Source: Panicum virgatum | Lineage: Eukaryota; Streptophyta; Magnoliopsida; Poales; Poaceae | Assembly (NCBI RefSeq): GCF_016808335.1 | Contig: NC_053138.1 | Span: forward strand, 56,946,951-57,010,950 | DNA: 64,000 nt | Reading direction: 5' to 3' | In this document: in pieces, positions 1 to 11,750 of the stretch | Position numbering within the stretch: position 1 is the stretch's first letter | Layout: every line of letters starts with the position of its first letter | Notes under the pieces: model-generated | The model's input: the letters and a program-made list of their open reading frames with translations, nothing else | Database searches by the model: none | Told to the model about the DNA's origin: nothing | Program-made: the position numbers and the translations under genes

Positions 1-1787
1 TTCAATGATGGCTGGAGCGACCTGGGACTCGGATTGGAGGAGCGGAGGCCAAATATGGAGCACCGAATGGTGGCTGGTCGGTAGAGATAGGAGAGAAGAT
101 GAGAAGGTTCGAGCCGCAAGATTTTTTTTACTCGAAAGGCACGTACGACAGTGAACTGCTGCCGTAAATTCAAGATCTAACGGTGAAAATTTTTTACGAC
201 GACGTGGACAGCCGGACCGTTCGCCGAGCGGTGCGCAAATAATATATAAAAATGTTTTATCACGTTTAGGTTCCTGCCGCACTATTTAGTCCTTTTATCG
301 ACCGTTTTAGTTTTTTTAGCTCCGTTTTAAGCTTTTATTGTGTTCTTGCGATCGTAGCTTCGAGCCCTATCCTTTAGTGTGTTCCTTTGTGTTTTTGTTC
401 TGTTTAGTTTAGGGTTTTTTTCTTAGTTGTGCTTGTTTGGCTTGTTTCTTGTATGTTTGTCGTGAGTAGAAATGAACGCAGTTCGAGAGCTGTGAAGACG
501 AAGAGATGTAAGAACAAGAGTTGAAGAATCTGAGCAGTTATTATCTGGATTTAAGACAAGTATGTTCTTTGATCATATTTTGTCCTAATAACATTTACTT
601 TACGCTTGCATGCATTAAATTGAGGGGTACCTATTATCCTTATTGATTATCCATGTCTTTGATTAGCCGGGTTTTGTTATAATAAAAGTCTTTTGGATAG
701 CATGTTTAGCCGCTGAACAATAGTTATGGGTGGTTTCTTTATAATGCTTTTGGAGACATGAGACTTGTTTATATATATTCTTTGGAACAATATCATTGTT
801 TGGTGAACTTGATTAAAATCAACCATGGAGCGACTACCCAGGAAAAATGCGCAACCATAAGGACTACATGGCTCTGGTCTTGGCTGATTAATTAGATTTC
901 ACTAGCTTGTTAGTAGCTGACCGAAAGGTGCAAGGGGGGGACTAGATTTAAGAGGGGTACTTGGCCTGCCAAAGGGGTTGGTACGCCTACGGGGTACACT
1001 CGCTTTGAGGGAGGGTGCACTCGCCTAGCGGCTGAAACATTAGCGGGCTACTATTTGTTAGAGAGTCTTTATAAAGGCCTTGTAGCATCCCTATGCAATT
1101 ACACCTAAGGAAGTGTGGTATTGTGCCTAGCTAGCACAGCATGGTTGGGTCCAAAGTTTTTTTGAACTTTTACGCGACTTGTGGTGAAAGTGTGCAACCT
1201 CTGCAGAGTGAAAACTGATATATCAGCCGTGCTTACGGTCAAAAGCGGCTCGGACCCTCACATGTTCAACTTAATAAAAATCACTACATAAATTCAGCTG
1301 TTTATTGTTCCAAGTTAATTGTTTATTCAGTTATCAACTTCTTTTTCATAAATGTGGGATGGCTTCATACATGCATAGTAAATAGGTTGTTAATGTTCAA
1401 CTGATAATTGAAATGCTTACTGCTTTATTCAGCGAGCATATATCCTTGTTTAAGCCTTGCATGTCATTTATTTCTAATATACTTGCTGAGTACGACATGT
1501 GCTCACCCTTGCTATAATCACACTGCTCAGAGGAGAAAGTTGCAATGAAGCTAAAGATGTTGCTGAGTTCTAGGCATACGCAACCCCCGGTCGATTGCCT
1601 GTGAAGTGTGGAGCCGTCGTTTCCAGGATAAAGCTGTGTATCTCTAATAGACTTTTATTCGTTATAAGTCTCTTTTACGTGATATTGTTGCTCATTATTT
1701 CATTATGACATCACTATATGTATGGAACTTGATCCTGACATACATATAGTTATGTATTTGGTTTTCTTTTAAAAACCGGGTGCGACA
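1..1787 (+). mobile_element. 3' part of a long LTR (Ty3/gypsy-type), cut by window edge
   Basis: Non-coding sequence with the features of a grass LTR. There is a TATA-like stretch near 243-252 and a T-rich leader after it, and the block ends in GGGTGCGACA at 1778-1787, which fits the usual LTR terminus ending in CA. No open reading frame of interest lies in it. The 5' end (TG...) is not in the window, so it could be a solo LTR or the 3' LTR of an element to the left. The gypsy assignment is inferred from length and style, not from coding sequence. Confidence 0.6.
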
Positions 1788-2100
1788 CTGCATGTCTAAT
1801 TGAGACCTTTGATGCATGTACTATCTTCTTAGCAGATGCTTTTGCTTCACCAGAACAAAAACGCTGCATCAGCCTCGCACCAGCTAGAACAGAACAAAAA
1901 CACTGCGTCGGCCTCGCACCATCTAGAACACGTCTGCTCATCGATCCGTCACTGACAGTAGGGACCTGATCCAGTTTTTGCTTACCTTTGATGCACGTGG
2001 TAATCGCAACCACACAGAAAGACTCGTACTCCTAGGATACGGCACGACCTTGCTAATTATGTTAGTTGCCAGCTAAGCAAACTTGGGTCTCAAGGAAGCC
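1788..2100. other. Spacer with a 39-bp tandem duplication
   Basis: No gene is seen. Two adjacent 39-bp copies (1852-1890 and 1891-1929) begin AGAACAAAAACGCTGC / AGAACAAAAACACTGC and end in CTAGAAC, differing at a few positions. An 87-codon antisense ORF here is only a reading of this repeat. Confidence 0.5.
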
Positions 2101-3313
2101 TACTCGGTTTAACCAAACCAAAGAATTTTTAACAAGACGCCGGCGCTCCACCGACTAGGATTTGGTGACAACAATTCTCTATGAGAAAGAGCTCAAGATT
2201 TTAACACCAAATTGAGTCCTTAATAAGGTGATCGCCCATGAGCTTCGCAATGACATCAAGCCAAGAGCACCATCTTCTTCACCGATACATAGTACCATTG
2301 CAAGCAAGCAAGCCAAGATGTTGAAGAAGATGACGATGAAAGGAAGATCAAGTGAAGAGAAAGAAGAGGATGCAAGCAAAAGCTCCTGATGAGAAAGAAG
2401 AGATGGACCCTAAGCTTCTCAAGCAAGTCAAGATAATGAACAATTGCTTGAAGAAGATCAACATGATGGGGTACAAGGTCTTTCTCAAGGATGGGTGTCA
2501 CCATCAACAAATGAAGGTTGAGAGGATCATGTACAAAAAGAAAAAGGAAGAGAAGATGGAAAAGCCCAAGCATGAAGCGTATGCCATCTTTGGTGAATGG
2601 GTGAGCGGCAGTGAAGAATCAAGCACAAACTCAAGTGATGAGTCAATCAAGAGATTCACCATCCGCACCAATAAGGGCGCTTCATCATCATCCAACATGT
2701 GCCTCATAGTCAAAGGTATGGAAAGTGAATGCAATATAAGTGATGTTGACTTTCTTTGATGATCTTCTTAATTTGATCCATGAGCAACAAAAATTCATGA
2801 AGAAACGATCTAAAGAAATCAAACAACTTAATGCTCTTAATGATCTTAATACTACCTTTGTTACAAATTACGATGATTTATTGTGCAAATTCAAATTACT
2901 TAGCAAGGAGAATGAGGAGCTCAAGTTAAAAATTGGGAGTATTAAAAATGAAACTAATGTCTTTTTAGAAATGGAGCAATCTATTCCTTGTGCAATTCCT
3001 ATCTTCAAGGTAGATGCTTCAACTTCTAGCATTGGTTTAATTGATGAATCTTGCTCACACTTTTGCAATGAGAAATGCTGTGAGAATGTTGTTATAAAAT
3101 TATGTGATGATCTCATTGCTAAGGAGAATGATGAACTCAAATAAGAAGTAGAAAGGTTCATGAGGAACTTGGTAAGATTGAAGGGCAAGAGCATTGTCCC
3201 ACCTTCTCAAGATAACCGTGAGAACATGGTGAAAAAGCTTGAGGCGGGTGCAACCTTGATATGCTTCAAGTGCCATCAATAAGGCCACAAGCCTATTAAT
3301 GCCCTCAACCCAA
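2101..3313 (+). pseudogene. gag: Sirevirus-like copia gag remnant (5' part)
   Basis: Capsid/nucleocapsid (gag) sequence of a Ty1/copia retrotransposon of the Sirevirus type, read in two overlapping frames: 2352-2759, then 2740-3144, continuing past a stop to about 3291. The first part is Lys/Glu-rich and has the segment KHEAYAIFGEW, typical of grass copia gag. The second is a long coiled-coil-like region (KENEELKLK), followed by a zinc-knuckle start (CFKCHQ) with a stop codon between the second Cys and GH. The frame change near 2755, stops at 3142 and 3280, and loss of everything after the knuckle show it is dead. No 5' LTR is found to its left. An antisense solo LTR is inserted directly after the knuckle at 3314. 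Family placement rests on remembered gag style, not on a search. Confidence 0.75.
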
Positions 3314-4483
3314 TGTTGGTATTTCTTAACGTTCACAGATAGGATCCGTAAGCGTACGGAAGATACCGTTGTAGCACTTCACCTTCAGAGTATTCAGGGT
3401 ATCGTAATTTCACAGGGAACGGAGGTGCACTGATCTTCTAGCTAGAATAACCCAGGAGAACGAGAAGTAGGACAGCTTCGGGTAGTGTGATTTATCTAAG
3501 GATAAGAATCAATGTAAGTTAGACTTAGGTTCTGCACTCGTTTACTTCGGGCACCGGTCTGACCCAGGTATGTTAGGGCCCTCTGGCTTGTTGCTCTACG
3601 CCGTACCCGGACAGGGGGGAGTGCACTAACCACGAAGCAGCTTCGTAGCGGATCGACAGGACTGTCACCACCCGTGGTCTACCCCACAATACTGTGGAGC
3701 ACGAGGCAAATAAAGGTAATCTAGAGCCTAAACACCACGCTTAAGCCTTTGATTACTTACTCTAGCGTTGCGCAGCGTTTACCCGTCTTTATCAGGGGCC
3801 TTCTACTAGAGTATCCGTTAAGAGAACAGATGATGAACTAGTAAACGAGAGAATAACTTAAGAATACTGAACCAAGAACTTAACAAAAGACGAACTCCGG
3901 ATACTTACTCAAATGTTCGTATCCGTCGAAGTACAAGACGAAGAGAGGCCGACACATCCGGCTCTTCTCCGATCCTCCACCTCGCACACACCCTACTCTA
4001 TTGATACAAGTGGAGCACTACTACTACTTTTCCTCCTTGTGTATGAGAATGAGAGAGAATGAGATATGTGAGAGAGTGTGTGGAGGTCCTATTTATGTCT
4101 TGAAAGGTCGGTTCCCGCCATCTTCAGATATGGAAACATTGATAACCGCCTTTGGGAGGATAAGGGAGAATCACCGGCCAAAGTGCACCTGGACGGGTGC
4201 CAGTCCAGGTTCGGCCGAACCAGGGGTCCAAACACATTCATTTGAATTTAAATTTGGAGAATTTAAATTCAACTGAACTCAATCAATAAAACAATGCAAT
4301 TCGGCATGAATGCATAACAAACATAACGACCTCGTTTAATTTAGAAGACAACCAATTATTTTTTATACAAAATTCCCTGTAACAAAAATAAATATTGAGA
4401 GAATTTTAAAATTATGAGAAAATTGTTGTTTTATTTTTAAATTTTAATCACATCCTGAAATTTAAAAATTTCAGGGTGTGACA
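3314..4483 (-). mobile_element. Solo LTR in antisense orientation inside the copia relic
   Basis: The block starts TGTTGGTATTTC and ends GGGTGTGACA, so it has TG...CA ends on either strand. Read on the minus strand it begins TGTCACACCCTGAAAT, a common gypsy LTR start, and has a TATA-like GACATAAATAGG around 4090-4101, placing U3 on the right. No coding sequence is present, so it looks like a 1.17-kb solo LTR. The 5-bp flanks (CCCAA and GAGCA) do not match. A CAACC sequence occurs three bases outside each end and may be chance. Copia sequence is found on both sides. Confidence 0.65.
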
Positions 4484-5574
4484 GAGCAACCTACAAGTGT
4501 GTACAAAAACTGCATGGTGTTCGCTTTCATGGCACATGAACTTCATGATGTATGTGTTTCAGTTTTGTACCATGAACACAAGCTATAGGTAAGCTTTCCA
4601 TTATTGTTAAAAATAATGTGCATACATTTGATTGGTGATTCAAATACTAAATGCACACATCTAAGGGGAGCTCATTCTATGGTTTGTGATTTTGGGGACA
4701 AACAAGTTTGCAAGCTTATGTAGTCTCTCAATGGCGCATTTTGGTGCAATCACACTAAGATAATGTTATTCACTCTTAAAAGTGAATTAACAACTCTATA
4801 AGAGTGATGAGAAAAATTCTTATGCTCTCATGCATATTGAGTCATGCTCTATCAAATTTAAATTTACATATCCAAGTTCATATGCCATGTGCTCATACAT
4901 TTGCCTTCCTTGGTGTACCCAAGTGCTTCTTGCTCAACTTCTTTCAAGTGGTACAACCAAGATAACTAGGATCCCCGGAGGTATGCAAGGCTCAAAACTC
5001 CTTCAATTGGTATCATCGTCAATTCTTTGATCTTTTAGAGCTACCTCCGCGTGTGATATGATGTAAGCTTTCTAACTCTAAATATCTAGTTGTGCACTTG
5101 ATTTTCACATTAGTATTTTGTGGACACATTTGTAGAAAGCTTAGCTCATATCGTGCAAGTTTCATGTCTTGTGATCCATCCTAGTAAACATGAATTTAGT
5201 ATCTTCATTGATATTATCTTATAGGGATCATGATTTATGAAGCTAGCTCCATAGGCTACTAACTTTTCCTTTGAGCTATATTATTTTGCGAGGCTTTTTT
5301 AGGTGTCCAAAGGGGGAGAGGTTTGGAATCAAAGCAAACATGGATAAAGATTAGGGAGAAGTAGTTGTCAAGCAAGGATTGGGGGTACAAGAAATCCAAT
5401 ACAAAACACCCAATTTGGGAGAAGTCAAGGGGGAATCATGGAATTAGGGGAGGCCAAGTACAAGATTGGATGATGGTAAGCATCCAAGCAAGTGTAAGTA
5501 GGTCAATTTGTCAATTCTTGTAAATTTATGCTTGCTTTGATTGTGTTGTCATCAATCACCAAAAAGAGAGAGTT
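4484..5574 (+). mobile_element. Copia 3' non-coding region and polypurine tracts
   Basis: AT-rich sequence without a long ORF that ends in several purine-rich tracts: CCAAAGGGGGAGAGG near 5307, AAGGGGGAATC near 5427 and ATTAGGGGAGG near 5446. The last, AAAAAGAGAGAG near 5560, lies directly before the LTR start at 5575. Multiple polypurine tracts before the 3' LTR are a known mark of Sireviruses. Protease, integrase, reverse transcriptase and RNase H are all missing between gag and this region, so pol was deleted. Confidence 0.6.
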
Positions 5575-7065
5575 TGTAAGGAATATGGCCCCATTAGGCC
5601 ATAAGTTGTGTACCCGCAAAAATGGCCATAAGTTGTGATTTTGGTGATTGTGTGACAACATAATCATTGGAACTAACAAGTGTGTCAAGGATAAACTACA
5701 AAGCCCTAACAAAACAAGAAACAAAGAAAGAACTCAAAGAAGTGCCGAACTAGAAGAGTTCTGTAGGAAAAATGCGACCGATTATACCGATGCCATGGGA
5801 AATGAACAGGTCGGTGCAATGGAATATTGCTACGGTGACCAAGTGCAGAAGAAGATAGTTGCGCTGGATCAACCGACGCTATAGGAAGATGGGTGTCAGT
5901 GCATTCCTGGACTGGGATGGCGATCAAGTGGAGAAATGCAAGTGCAACCCGTTAAACCGACTCTATGCTCAGAGGCGTCGGTGCATGTGTCGTTTAATGT
6001 GCCAGAGAGCATTTCAGCTGCTGAAGAGTTCGAGGGACAAAGTCTTCAACACCGGTTGAGCCAACGGTGCGTCGGTGCAAGGCGTAGTGCAATTATGTTA
6101 GCAGAGGGTGGACATTGGAGGCAACGGCTAGTATGCAGGTTCAATGGAACCGGTTAAACTGATGGTGGCGACCGGTTTAACCGACGCTTTAAGCTTTTTG
6201 CAGAAAGGCAGGCAACGGCTATGGGTTGCCCTGTTACCTATTTAAGATCCTCACCCCGTGTCATTTGAGGCTGCTGGAGTTCGTGAGAACCTACAACAGA
6301 AACTCTGCTAAAGTTCTCCAAGCCATCCAAGAGCTCATTGATCACATTCATAGGTTTAGCACAAGCTTTGTGAGTGAGAGTGCTAGGCTATCTCTAGAGA
6401 GAGTGAGTGTGTAAGGTGTAGTTGCCTTGTGACTGGTTCTTAAGTGAACCAAAGCTTGTATCTCGGTGTGTCAGCCTCTTGGAGTCTTAGTGGCTCGTCA
6501 GCAAGTCTTTGACCCTCCTGCTTGATGTGGAGCGGCGACGACGACTTTATGCGGAAGACGTAGAGACCTCCTTCCTTCTTAGAGAAGCTCCTTAGTGGAG
6601 ACAGTATTAAGGTGACCGGGGACTTGGTGCAAGCCTTGGTGGCTAAGCCTTTGTGATAAGTCAAGAAGAGTCCCGGATGAGACTTGGTGATCGGAAGGCA
6701 ATATTCTTAGTGAGTGCTTCAATAACGTGGACTAGGAGTGGGCGGGTGGCTTTGTTCCTACCGATACCATGGGATAAATCACGCGTCAAGAGTTTGCTTC
6801 TCCTCATTCTTTCTTTAAGTTTCCACATTTAATACTTGCAACTTGCGTACCTTTACATTCTTCGTACAGTATCTTACTAGGATTGACTATATGTTGCAAA
6901 ATTCATTAGGATAGGGTTTTCACTCTAGTTGAACCATAGTTGCACATCTAAATAGCATGATCTATTTTATGTTTTATGCAAACTAGTTTGAGCTATATGT
7001 TAAAATTTTAAGTTTGTCTAGTTTACTTCCTCCTCCTCTTAGGCTACGAGCACCGATTACTTTCA
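5575..7065 (+). mobile_element. 3' LTR of the Sirevirus-like copia element
   Basis: Begins TGTAAGGAATATGGCCCC directly after a degenerate polypurine tract and ends GAGCACCGATTACTTTCA, the usual style of copia LTRs in grasses. A TATA-like CCTATTTAAGATCC lies near 6234-6247, so U3 is on the left and the element reads on the plus strand. Several copies of an ACCGGTTNAACCGACG-like motif occur at 5940-6190. Length is about 1.49 kb. The ORFs inside it are not protein genes. Confidence 0.7.
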
Positions 7066-8125
7066 AAAGGAAAACGAAAGCAAATTTGTCCTTTGCTGTA
7101 GGCCACTCTAACCTACAACAAATTTCAAGTTTTATTTGTGTCCCCCATCAAAATTTCCGACAAATTCAAAGCAGGTACAAAGAAACAAGAACGGAATCCA
7201 TGACCAAGTAGTTTTGGCGTATGCGAGAAGCAACCTCCGAAGTGTATGCTTGTGCATTGCTTTTACCTTGATCGAATCAATTATATTCCAGACAATTACT
7301 AGTGGAGGTTTTGCTTTGGTGCGCATACATACATAGCTATCTCAATAGTTCATGAGGCACATCGTGAAACAGTTCGCCCGGACTATTGATGCATGCATTC
7401 CTCTGTGCGTAGCTACCGACAAGGGATCTCGCATAAACAAGTTGAATTGAATTTCTCTGTCTTTGTAGTGATCATCAATGAATAAATGGAGCAGAAACCT
7501 AACTATTTCTGCATATGACTTTGCTACTCCAATCACTCCACCTTGCTTATGTCTTTGATATTAAAATATATCCGTGTGTAGGATGGAATCTGATATTCAA
7601 ATCAGATGGTAAGGCAACACATGTGGAGCTCTGCTGCCCCCCTGTTATTTTCGAACAGATGCTTCAAACAATTTATGATGGTGGCCCTTAACAGCATCAT
7701 GGATGCGATATGTTGTGGCTTTTTGGATGCTCAGTTATCATCTAATGCGAACAGGCTCCATTATTGATGGGGTCGACCTCCTCATGTAGTCATCTCTACT
7801 TCATCAGTCAGCACTGAGAAATGCAACAAAAAAAATAAAAAAATAACAAGATATACCACAACACCAGTGTTCCTATATATTTTCTATGTGCAAACAAAAA
7901 TGCTGATAATTTACAGGTGACCCGTGCTTCGACAGAAGAGAATGAATGATCAAAAGTGCAATCCAAGTGGCGACGCCTTCTCATCTAGTTCATGGATAAA
8001 ACTTCCAGTTGCGCTCTCTTCCTTATGGCAGGGACTATATTTCCTTACCTGACCAATTGATAAATAAGAGTTAATTCAAAAATCCCATGAAAAAAATATC
8101 ATGTCCGCAGGAAGCACGAAACTCG
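7066..8125. other. Spacer, no gene seen
   Basis: About 1 kb of moderately AT-rich DNA. ORFs of 60-70 codons on both strands show no recognisable motif. The right end approaches the ATP-citrate lyase fragment. Confidence 0.5.
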
Positions 8126-8219
8126 CTTCTTGAAGTTCTTGAAAGCTGCCATGTCCAGAGGTATAGCTCCCCATTTTCCATGGCGAACGGGTTCATTTCA
8201 AGAAATGAGAAATCCAAGT
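8126..8219 (-). pseudogene. ACLA: ATP-citrate synthase alpha-chain exon fragment
   Basis: On the minus strand the sequence after a splice-acceptor-like CTTTTGCAG (ending at 8220) reads DLDFSFLEMNPFAMENGE and, after a frame change, LDMAAFKNFKK. This matches my memory of the plant cytosolic ATP-citrate lyase A subunit, which has a stretch FSF(I/L)EMNPF...NGE...LDM followed by AAFKNFKKWG. The enzyme makes cytosolic acetyl-CoA from citrate. About seven codons expected between LDM and AAF are absent, the frame shifts near GELY, and homology stops after FKK. Because the intron edge is kept, the piece came from genomic DNA rather than mRNA. It cannot be functional. It lies about 50 bp left of a retroposon. 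Confidence 0.65.
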
Positions 8220-8286
8220 CTGCAAAAGGAGCAGGTTCTTGTAAATATGACAATTCAAGAAGCTAGTGACAACTGAAAATAAAGAG

Positions 8287-10051
8287 GATCACCCCCCCCC
8301 CCCCCCCGCCCGTCATCCCTAGGGGCGACTCGGGCGGGCCGCGTCCCCTGCCGCCACCGCCGCCGCCGCCTCCTCCTCCTGGCCTCCCCTGCCCTCGCCG
8401 CTGCCGGAGCAGCCGCCGGAAGTCCACGCGGCTGCTAGGATGGCGGCGGCGGGCCCCTTTTTCCATTCAACGCCGCGTACACCGCTCCCCACGACATCTA
8501 GGCAACCACACCTCCTCTCCGCGGGCGCGGCGCCACCGCGGCCATGGCCCTCTGAAGCTCCTCGTGCGGCTGGTCGGCCGGCTGCTCGGCAGCGGCGGCG
8601 TCACCCCCACACCCCCTTCTCCCACAGATCTGGGCAGGGACCCATGTCGCCGTGACCGCCGCCCTCCACGCCGCTGAGACCCTGCCCCTCCACCAAGAGG
8701 GCGTGGCACCTCTGTGCTTCCGCGGGCAGTCGCCCACAGTAGCCCCCACGCTGCTGCTTGGACGGTGGTGAGGAGGGCCCTCCTTCCTCCTCCCGCAAAT
8801 TTGGGTGGGGGCTCCCCTCCATGCCGCCACCCCTGCCTCGCCCCACCGCTCGCGGTTCCTGGTCGGGGGGCGTGGATCTGGTGCAGCGGAGACTACTTCG
8901 CCGGGGTCTCCTGCTCGATGTGGCCTACTCATCGGCTCGCCGTCTGCAATGGACGGTCGTGGCAAATTTGGCGCTGGGAGGACTCCGATGCCGGCGGCCG
9001 TGCAGGGTCTCAAGGCGAAAGCCGTGCCCGACATACGGTGCTTTCGACGCGGTGTCTGAGGATGTCGCTCACCTCCTTGGAGGCGTCGACTTAGCTCTCT
9101 CCAACCTGTAGGCATCGTCGCGGAGGATCCCCGGCGTTGGTTCTGGTGCAAGGCTAATTCAAGCTGTGGATCTTCTTCGTTTGGTGTCCTCCGTTTGGCG
9201 CCTCTGCTCCGTCGGCGCTCTCCTTGCCAGTGGTGCCATCAAATATTATGCCGGGTGTTTTCACTCTTCTACCGTTTCTCTGCGAGGTTTCCTCCCCTTG
9301 CACAGTGTTGGATGATGGTGCTTGAGAGCCCGGATGTGCTTTCGGGTGGCTCTGTCAGCATTGAAGGGGAGATCGTCATTTTTGGTGAGCCTTGGTTTGC
9401 TCCCCTCCCGCCGCATTTAGTCCCCACTTCGTTGGCCTGACCCTCAGATGGAGGGTGAGCGGCGTAGCTACGAGGGGTGGTGTGGAGGTGCAATGGCTGC
9501 GGTGTCTCCGGCGAGTATGTTGTTCGGTGGTGGCTCCATTCGTCGATCGGTGGCCGTCTTTTTGCTGGTGGTCTGCTAAGAGTCTCTTTGCCTTGTTATC
9601 TTCCATGATCCTTGGTTGCATCGCCTCATCAAATGCTAGGTTACGAGACCATGATCCGCTCTCTTGGTTCTCCTCTTTTTCCTCTCTTCGGCCCTCCCCC
9701 TTTGAGGATTCCTCCTCTGAAATGGTGTTGGAGGCTCGTCGATCGTATCCTGGATATGCTCCATAGGTGATGCAACCACGCCCGTCGTCTGTCGGACTCG
9801 ACTGTGAGCTTTAATTTACAGTCACCTATGGAATGGAGATTGATGGAGTATAGATATTTGGATGCAGCTTTATTCAGTAGGGAGCAGCTTGCCTCTGTCA
9901 GATGGACTAATGTTGGCCTTGTACCCTCTCCTCTGTTTTATCTTTTCCTTTTCCCATCTCCTTCTCCTTATTTTGTACAACCCTTGGTATGCAGGGGTGT
10001 ACCTGTGTTGGCGATGCTTTGCCTCTTCGATTAATACAGTAGGTGGGAATT

Positions 10052-10082
<31 letters not shown>

Positions 10083-10097
10083 AATTATTCGCAAAAA
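8287..10097 (+). mobile_element. GC-rich polyA retroposon (LINE-type insertion, non-autonomous)
   Basis: An exact 16-bp direct repeat, AACTGAAAATAAAGAG, flanks the block at 8271-8286 and 10098-10113. The right copy is preceded by an A-run at 10093-10099 that overlaps it. This is the mark of target-primed reverse transcription on the plus strand. The 5' part holds a run of at least 16 Cs (from about 8292) and a very GC-rich region to about 9100. The 3' part is less GC-rich and ends with CT and CA dinucleotide runs (10052-10081). No reverse transcriptase or endonuclease is encoded. ORFs of up to 217 codons overlap in several frames and show no domain I know. It may be a non-autonomous LINE derivative or a retrocopy of a host transcript. 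Confidence 0.7.
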
Positions 10098-10113
10098 AAC
10101 TGAAAATAAAGAG

Positions 10114-10891
10114 ATTTTTATTAACTACCGATGGCAAGCAAACTTTTTCCGAGTTAAAAATGGTGGCAAGCACTCCTTTAATGAAATCACCAATTTTTGC
10201 ACCTGCCTAAAACACATCTTGCAATAATTATTAACATGTGAGACATGAGATCAACTGGTTGTGGTGAGAACAAATGAGGCAAGTAACAAGCACCTCCAAT
10301 GGAAGGGTGGCAGTCAAAGGGACACATGCTTCAGGTGGCTTCTCAGTAGGAAGAAAAATCGTTTTAACCTTGTCCCAGTTCTCCTCAATTTCAATCCCTC
10401 CACACTAAGAGAAGCTGATGGTGCTGCCCAACCTCAGCTCTCTGACACAATCTAAAGGAAGAAATCTTGATCCCACGTTGGTGTAGTTGGTACGTACGTA
10501 CGTACGTTATGTCCGTTTATGAATACTAATTAAGGCGCTCTAATTTGATGGGATTAGAAAGTTCATCATTAAGAGAGTAAAACGTATGGTGATCACAGTG
10601 AGACCTTATCTAGCTAGTAATAATGAGGCAAGGTTGTTTATAGTCCGCAATGTTGTCGGCTTCGTCCTTTGTGGGGAATGAGTGTAAAGTCATGCATGTA
10701 GTGACCAACTCAACCTCAAAGTCTAGTTCATGACATTAAATATCATCAATTTTGCTGACATGACAAGAAGAGAGAAAGATGAGGTTTCATGAGATGTGAT
10801 GAGAGTTTCATCACCATAAAACTCATTTACCTAGTTTTTAGTCTAGGTAACTGGCCTAAGCGGACGTGCGGGAAGGTGGTAAAATTCACTT
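10114..10891. other. Spacer upstream of the DC1 gene
   Basis: No gene is seen. A short GTAC repeat run lies near 10491-10507. The segment 10640-10860, with paired 'tttcatcaccataaaactcat' style sequence, resembles grass MITE remnants, but I could not define ends or target duplications. Confidence 0.35.
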
Positions 10892-10999
10892 ATGGTTTCT
10901 AACAATGGAGGACATTCATGCATGATTCCCGAGTTTAGTGGTGGGTCCAGTCAACTTATTATTGTTCCAGCGGCAGGAGAAGTTATTCTGTATCGGTTG

Positions 11000-11007
11000 T
11001 ATATATT
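11000..11007 (+). promoter_or_regulatory. TATA box of the DC1 gene
   Basis: TATATATTA lies about 100 bp before the ATG at 11105. This supports translation starting at 11105 rather than at the in-frame ATG at 10892, which would lie upstream of the transcription start. Confidence 0.5.
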
Positions 11008-11104
11008 AACACCTCCTGGGCATAAGATCGACAACTTGGAAATCCCACGCACATGCATATTTCCAAGTCCTCTGCATGCGTGTTTCTCCGAAGGCCGCAT
11101 AGCC

Positions 11105-11617
11105 ATGGCGGGTAGTTACCTAAGGCACTTCGCCGACCCACACATGCTTCAGAGGTTGCAGTACAGCTGCACGGCCTCTCACACCTGCGACATCTGTCTA
11201 TCCAAGCTCGCCGGCCGCGTCGGCTACCGCTGCAACACCTGCAACTTGGACATCCACGAGTACTGCGCGGATTCCTACAAGCCGACCATTACCTTCTTCG
11301 CCCACCCCTGGCACACCCTCCAGCTGAGCCGCATCCCCAGGTCCGGCGTTGGATGGGTGTGCGACCTCTGCGAGGAGAAATGCCCGCCAGGGAGTTTGGT
11401 GTACCGCTGCATCGACTGCTTGTTCGACGCACACCCTCGTTGCACGCGGCGGTTCCCGCAGACGATTCGCAGCTCACTCCACCCGGAGCATGACCTCCGC
11501 ATGGTCCCTTCGTCGGGACACGTGTGCGGGGCCTGCCGCACAGGTTTACCCGTGTGGCAATACGTCTGTGGGGGTTGTAAGGTCAGATTTCACATCGCGT
11601 GCGTCAAGAGCGGATAG
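11105..11617 (+). CDS. DC1 (C1-like) Cys/His-rich zinc-finger protein
   Basis: A 170-residue protein rich in Cys and His, of the plant DC1/C1-like family. Members bind zinc and are thought to act in stress and hormone signalling; no exact role can be given here. Three finger units are visible. The first has SHTCDICLSKL...YRCNTCNLDIHEYC, the second has WVCDLCEEKC...YRCIDCLFDAHPRC, and the third has HVCGACRTG...YVCGGCKVRFHIAC. His residues that would complete the sites (HFADPH, HPWHTL, HPEHDL) precede each pair. The frame is open back to 10892, but the ATG at 11105 has a good context (GCCATGG), matches the start of the finger region and sits behind a TATA box. It has no intron and no lesion, so it looks functional. 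A retroposon lies 130 bp downstream. Confidence 0.85.
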   Translation: MAGSYLRHFADPHMLQRLQYSCTASHTCDICLSKLAGRVGYRCNTCNLDIHEYCADSYKPTITFFAHPWHTLQLSRIPRSGVGWVCDLCEEKCPPGSLVYRCIDCLFDAHPRCTRRFPQTIRSSLHPEHDLRMVPSSGHVCGACRTGLPVWQYVCGGCKVRFHIACVKSG

Positions 11618-11750
11618 ATCATCGAGCCACCATGTTTGTCCTGGCCTGGACGCGGCACTCTAAAATAACTTCGTTCACCACGTACGTATTTGATTGTCTT
11701 ACTAAGCGCACAGGCTGTGCATGCATGCGCCGTCTTCTGCAATATCTAGT

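Noticed and set aside
3306..4491. CAACC as the target duplication of the antisense solo LTR
   Set aside because: It lies three bases outside each LTR end, which does not fit normal integration.
10892..11104. Upstream extension of the DC1 frame
   Set aside because: A TATA box lies inside it and the ATG at 11105 has better context; the extension has no finger motif.
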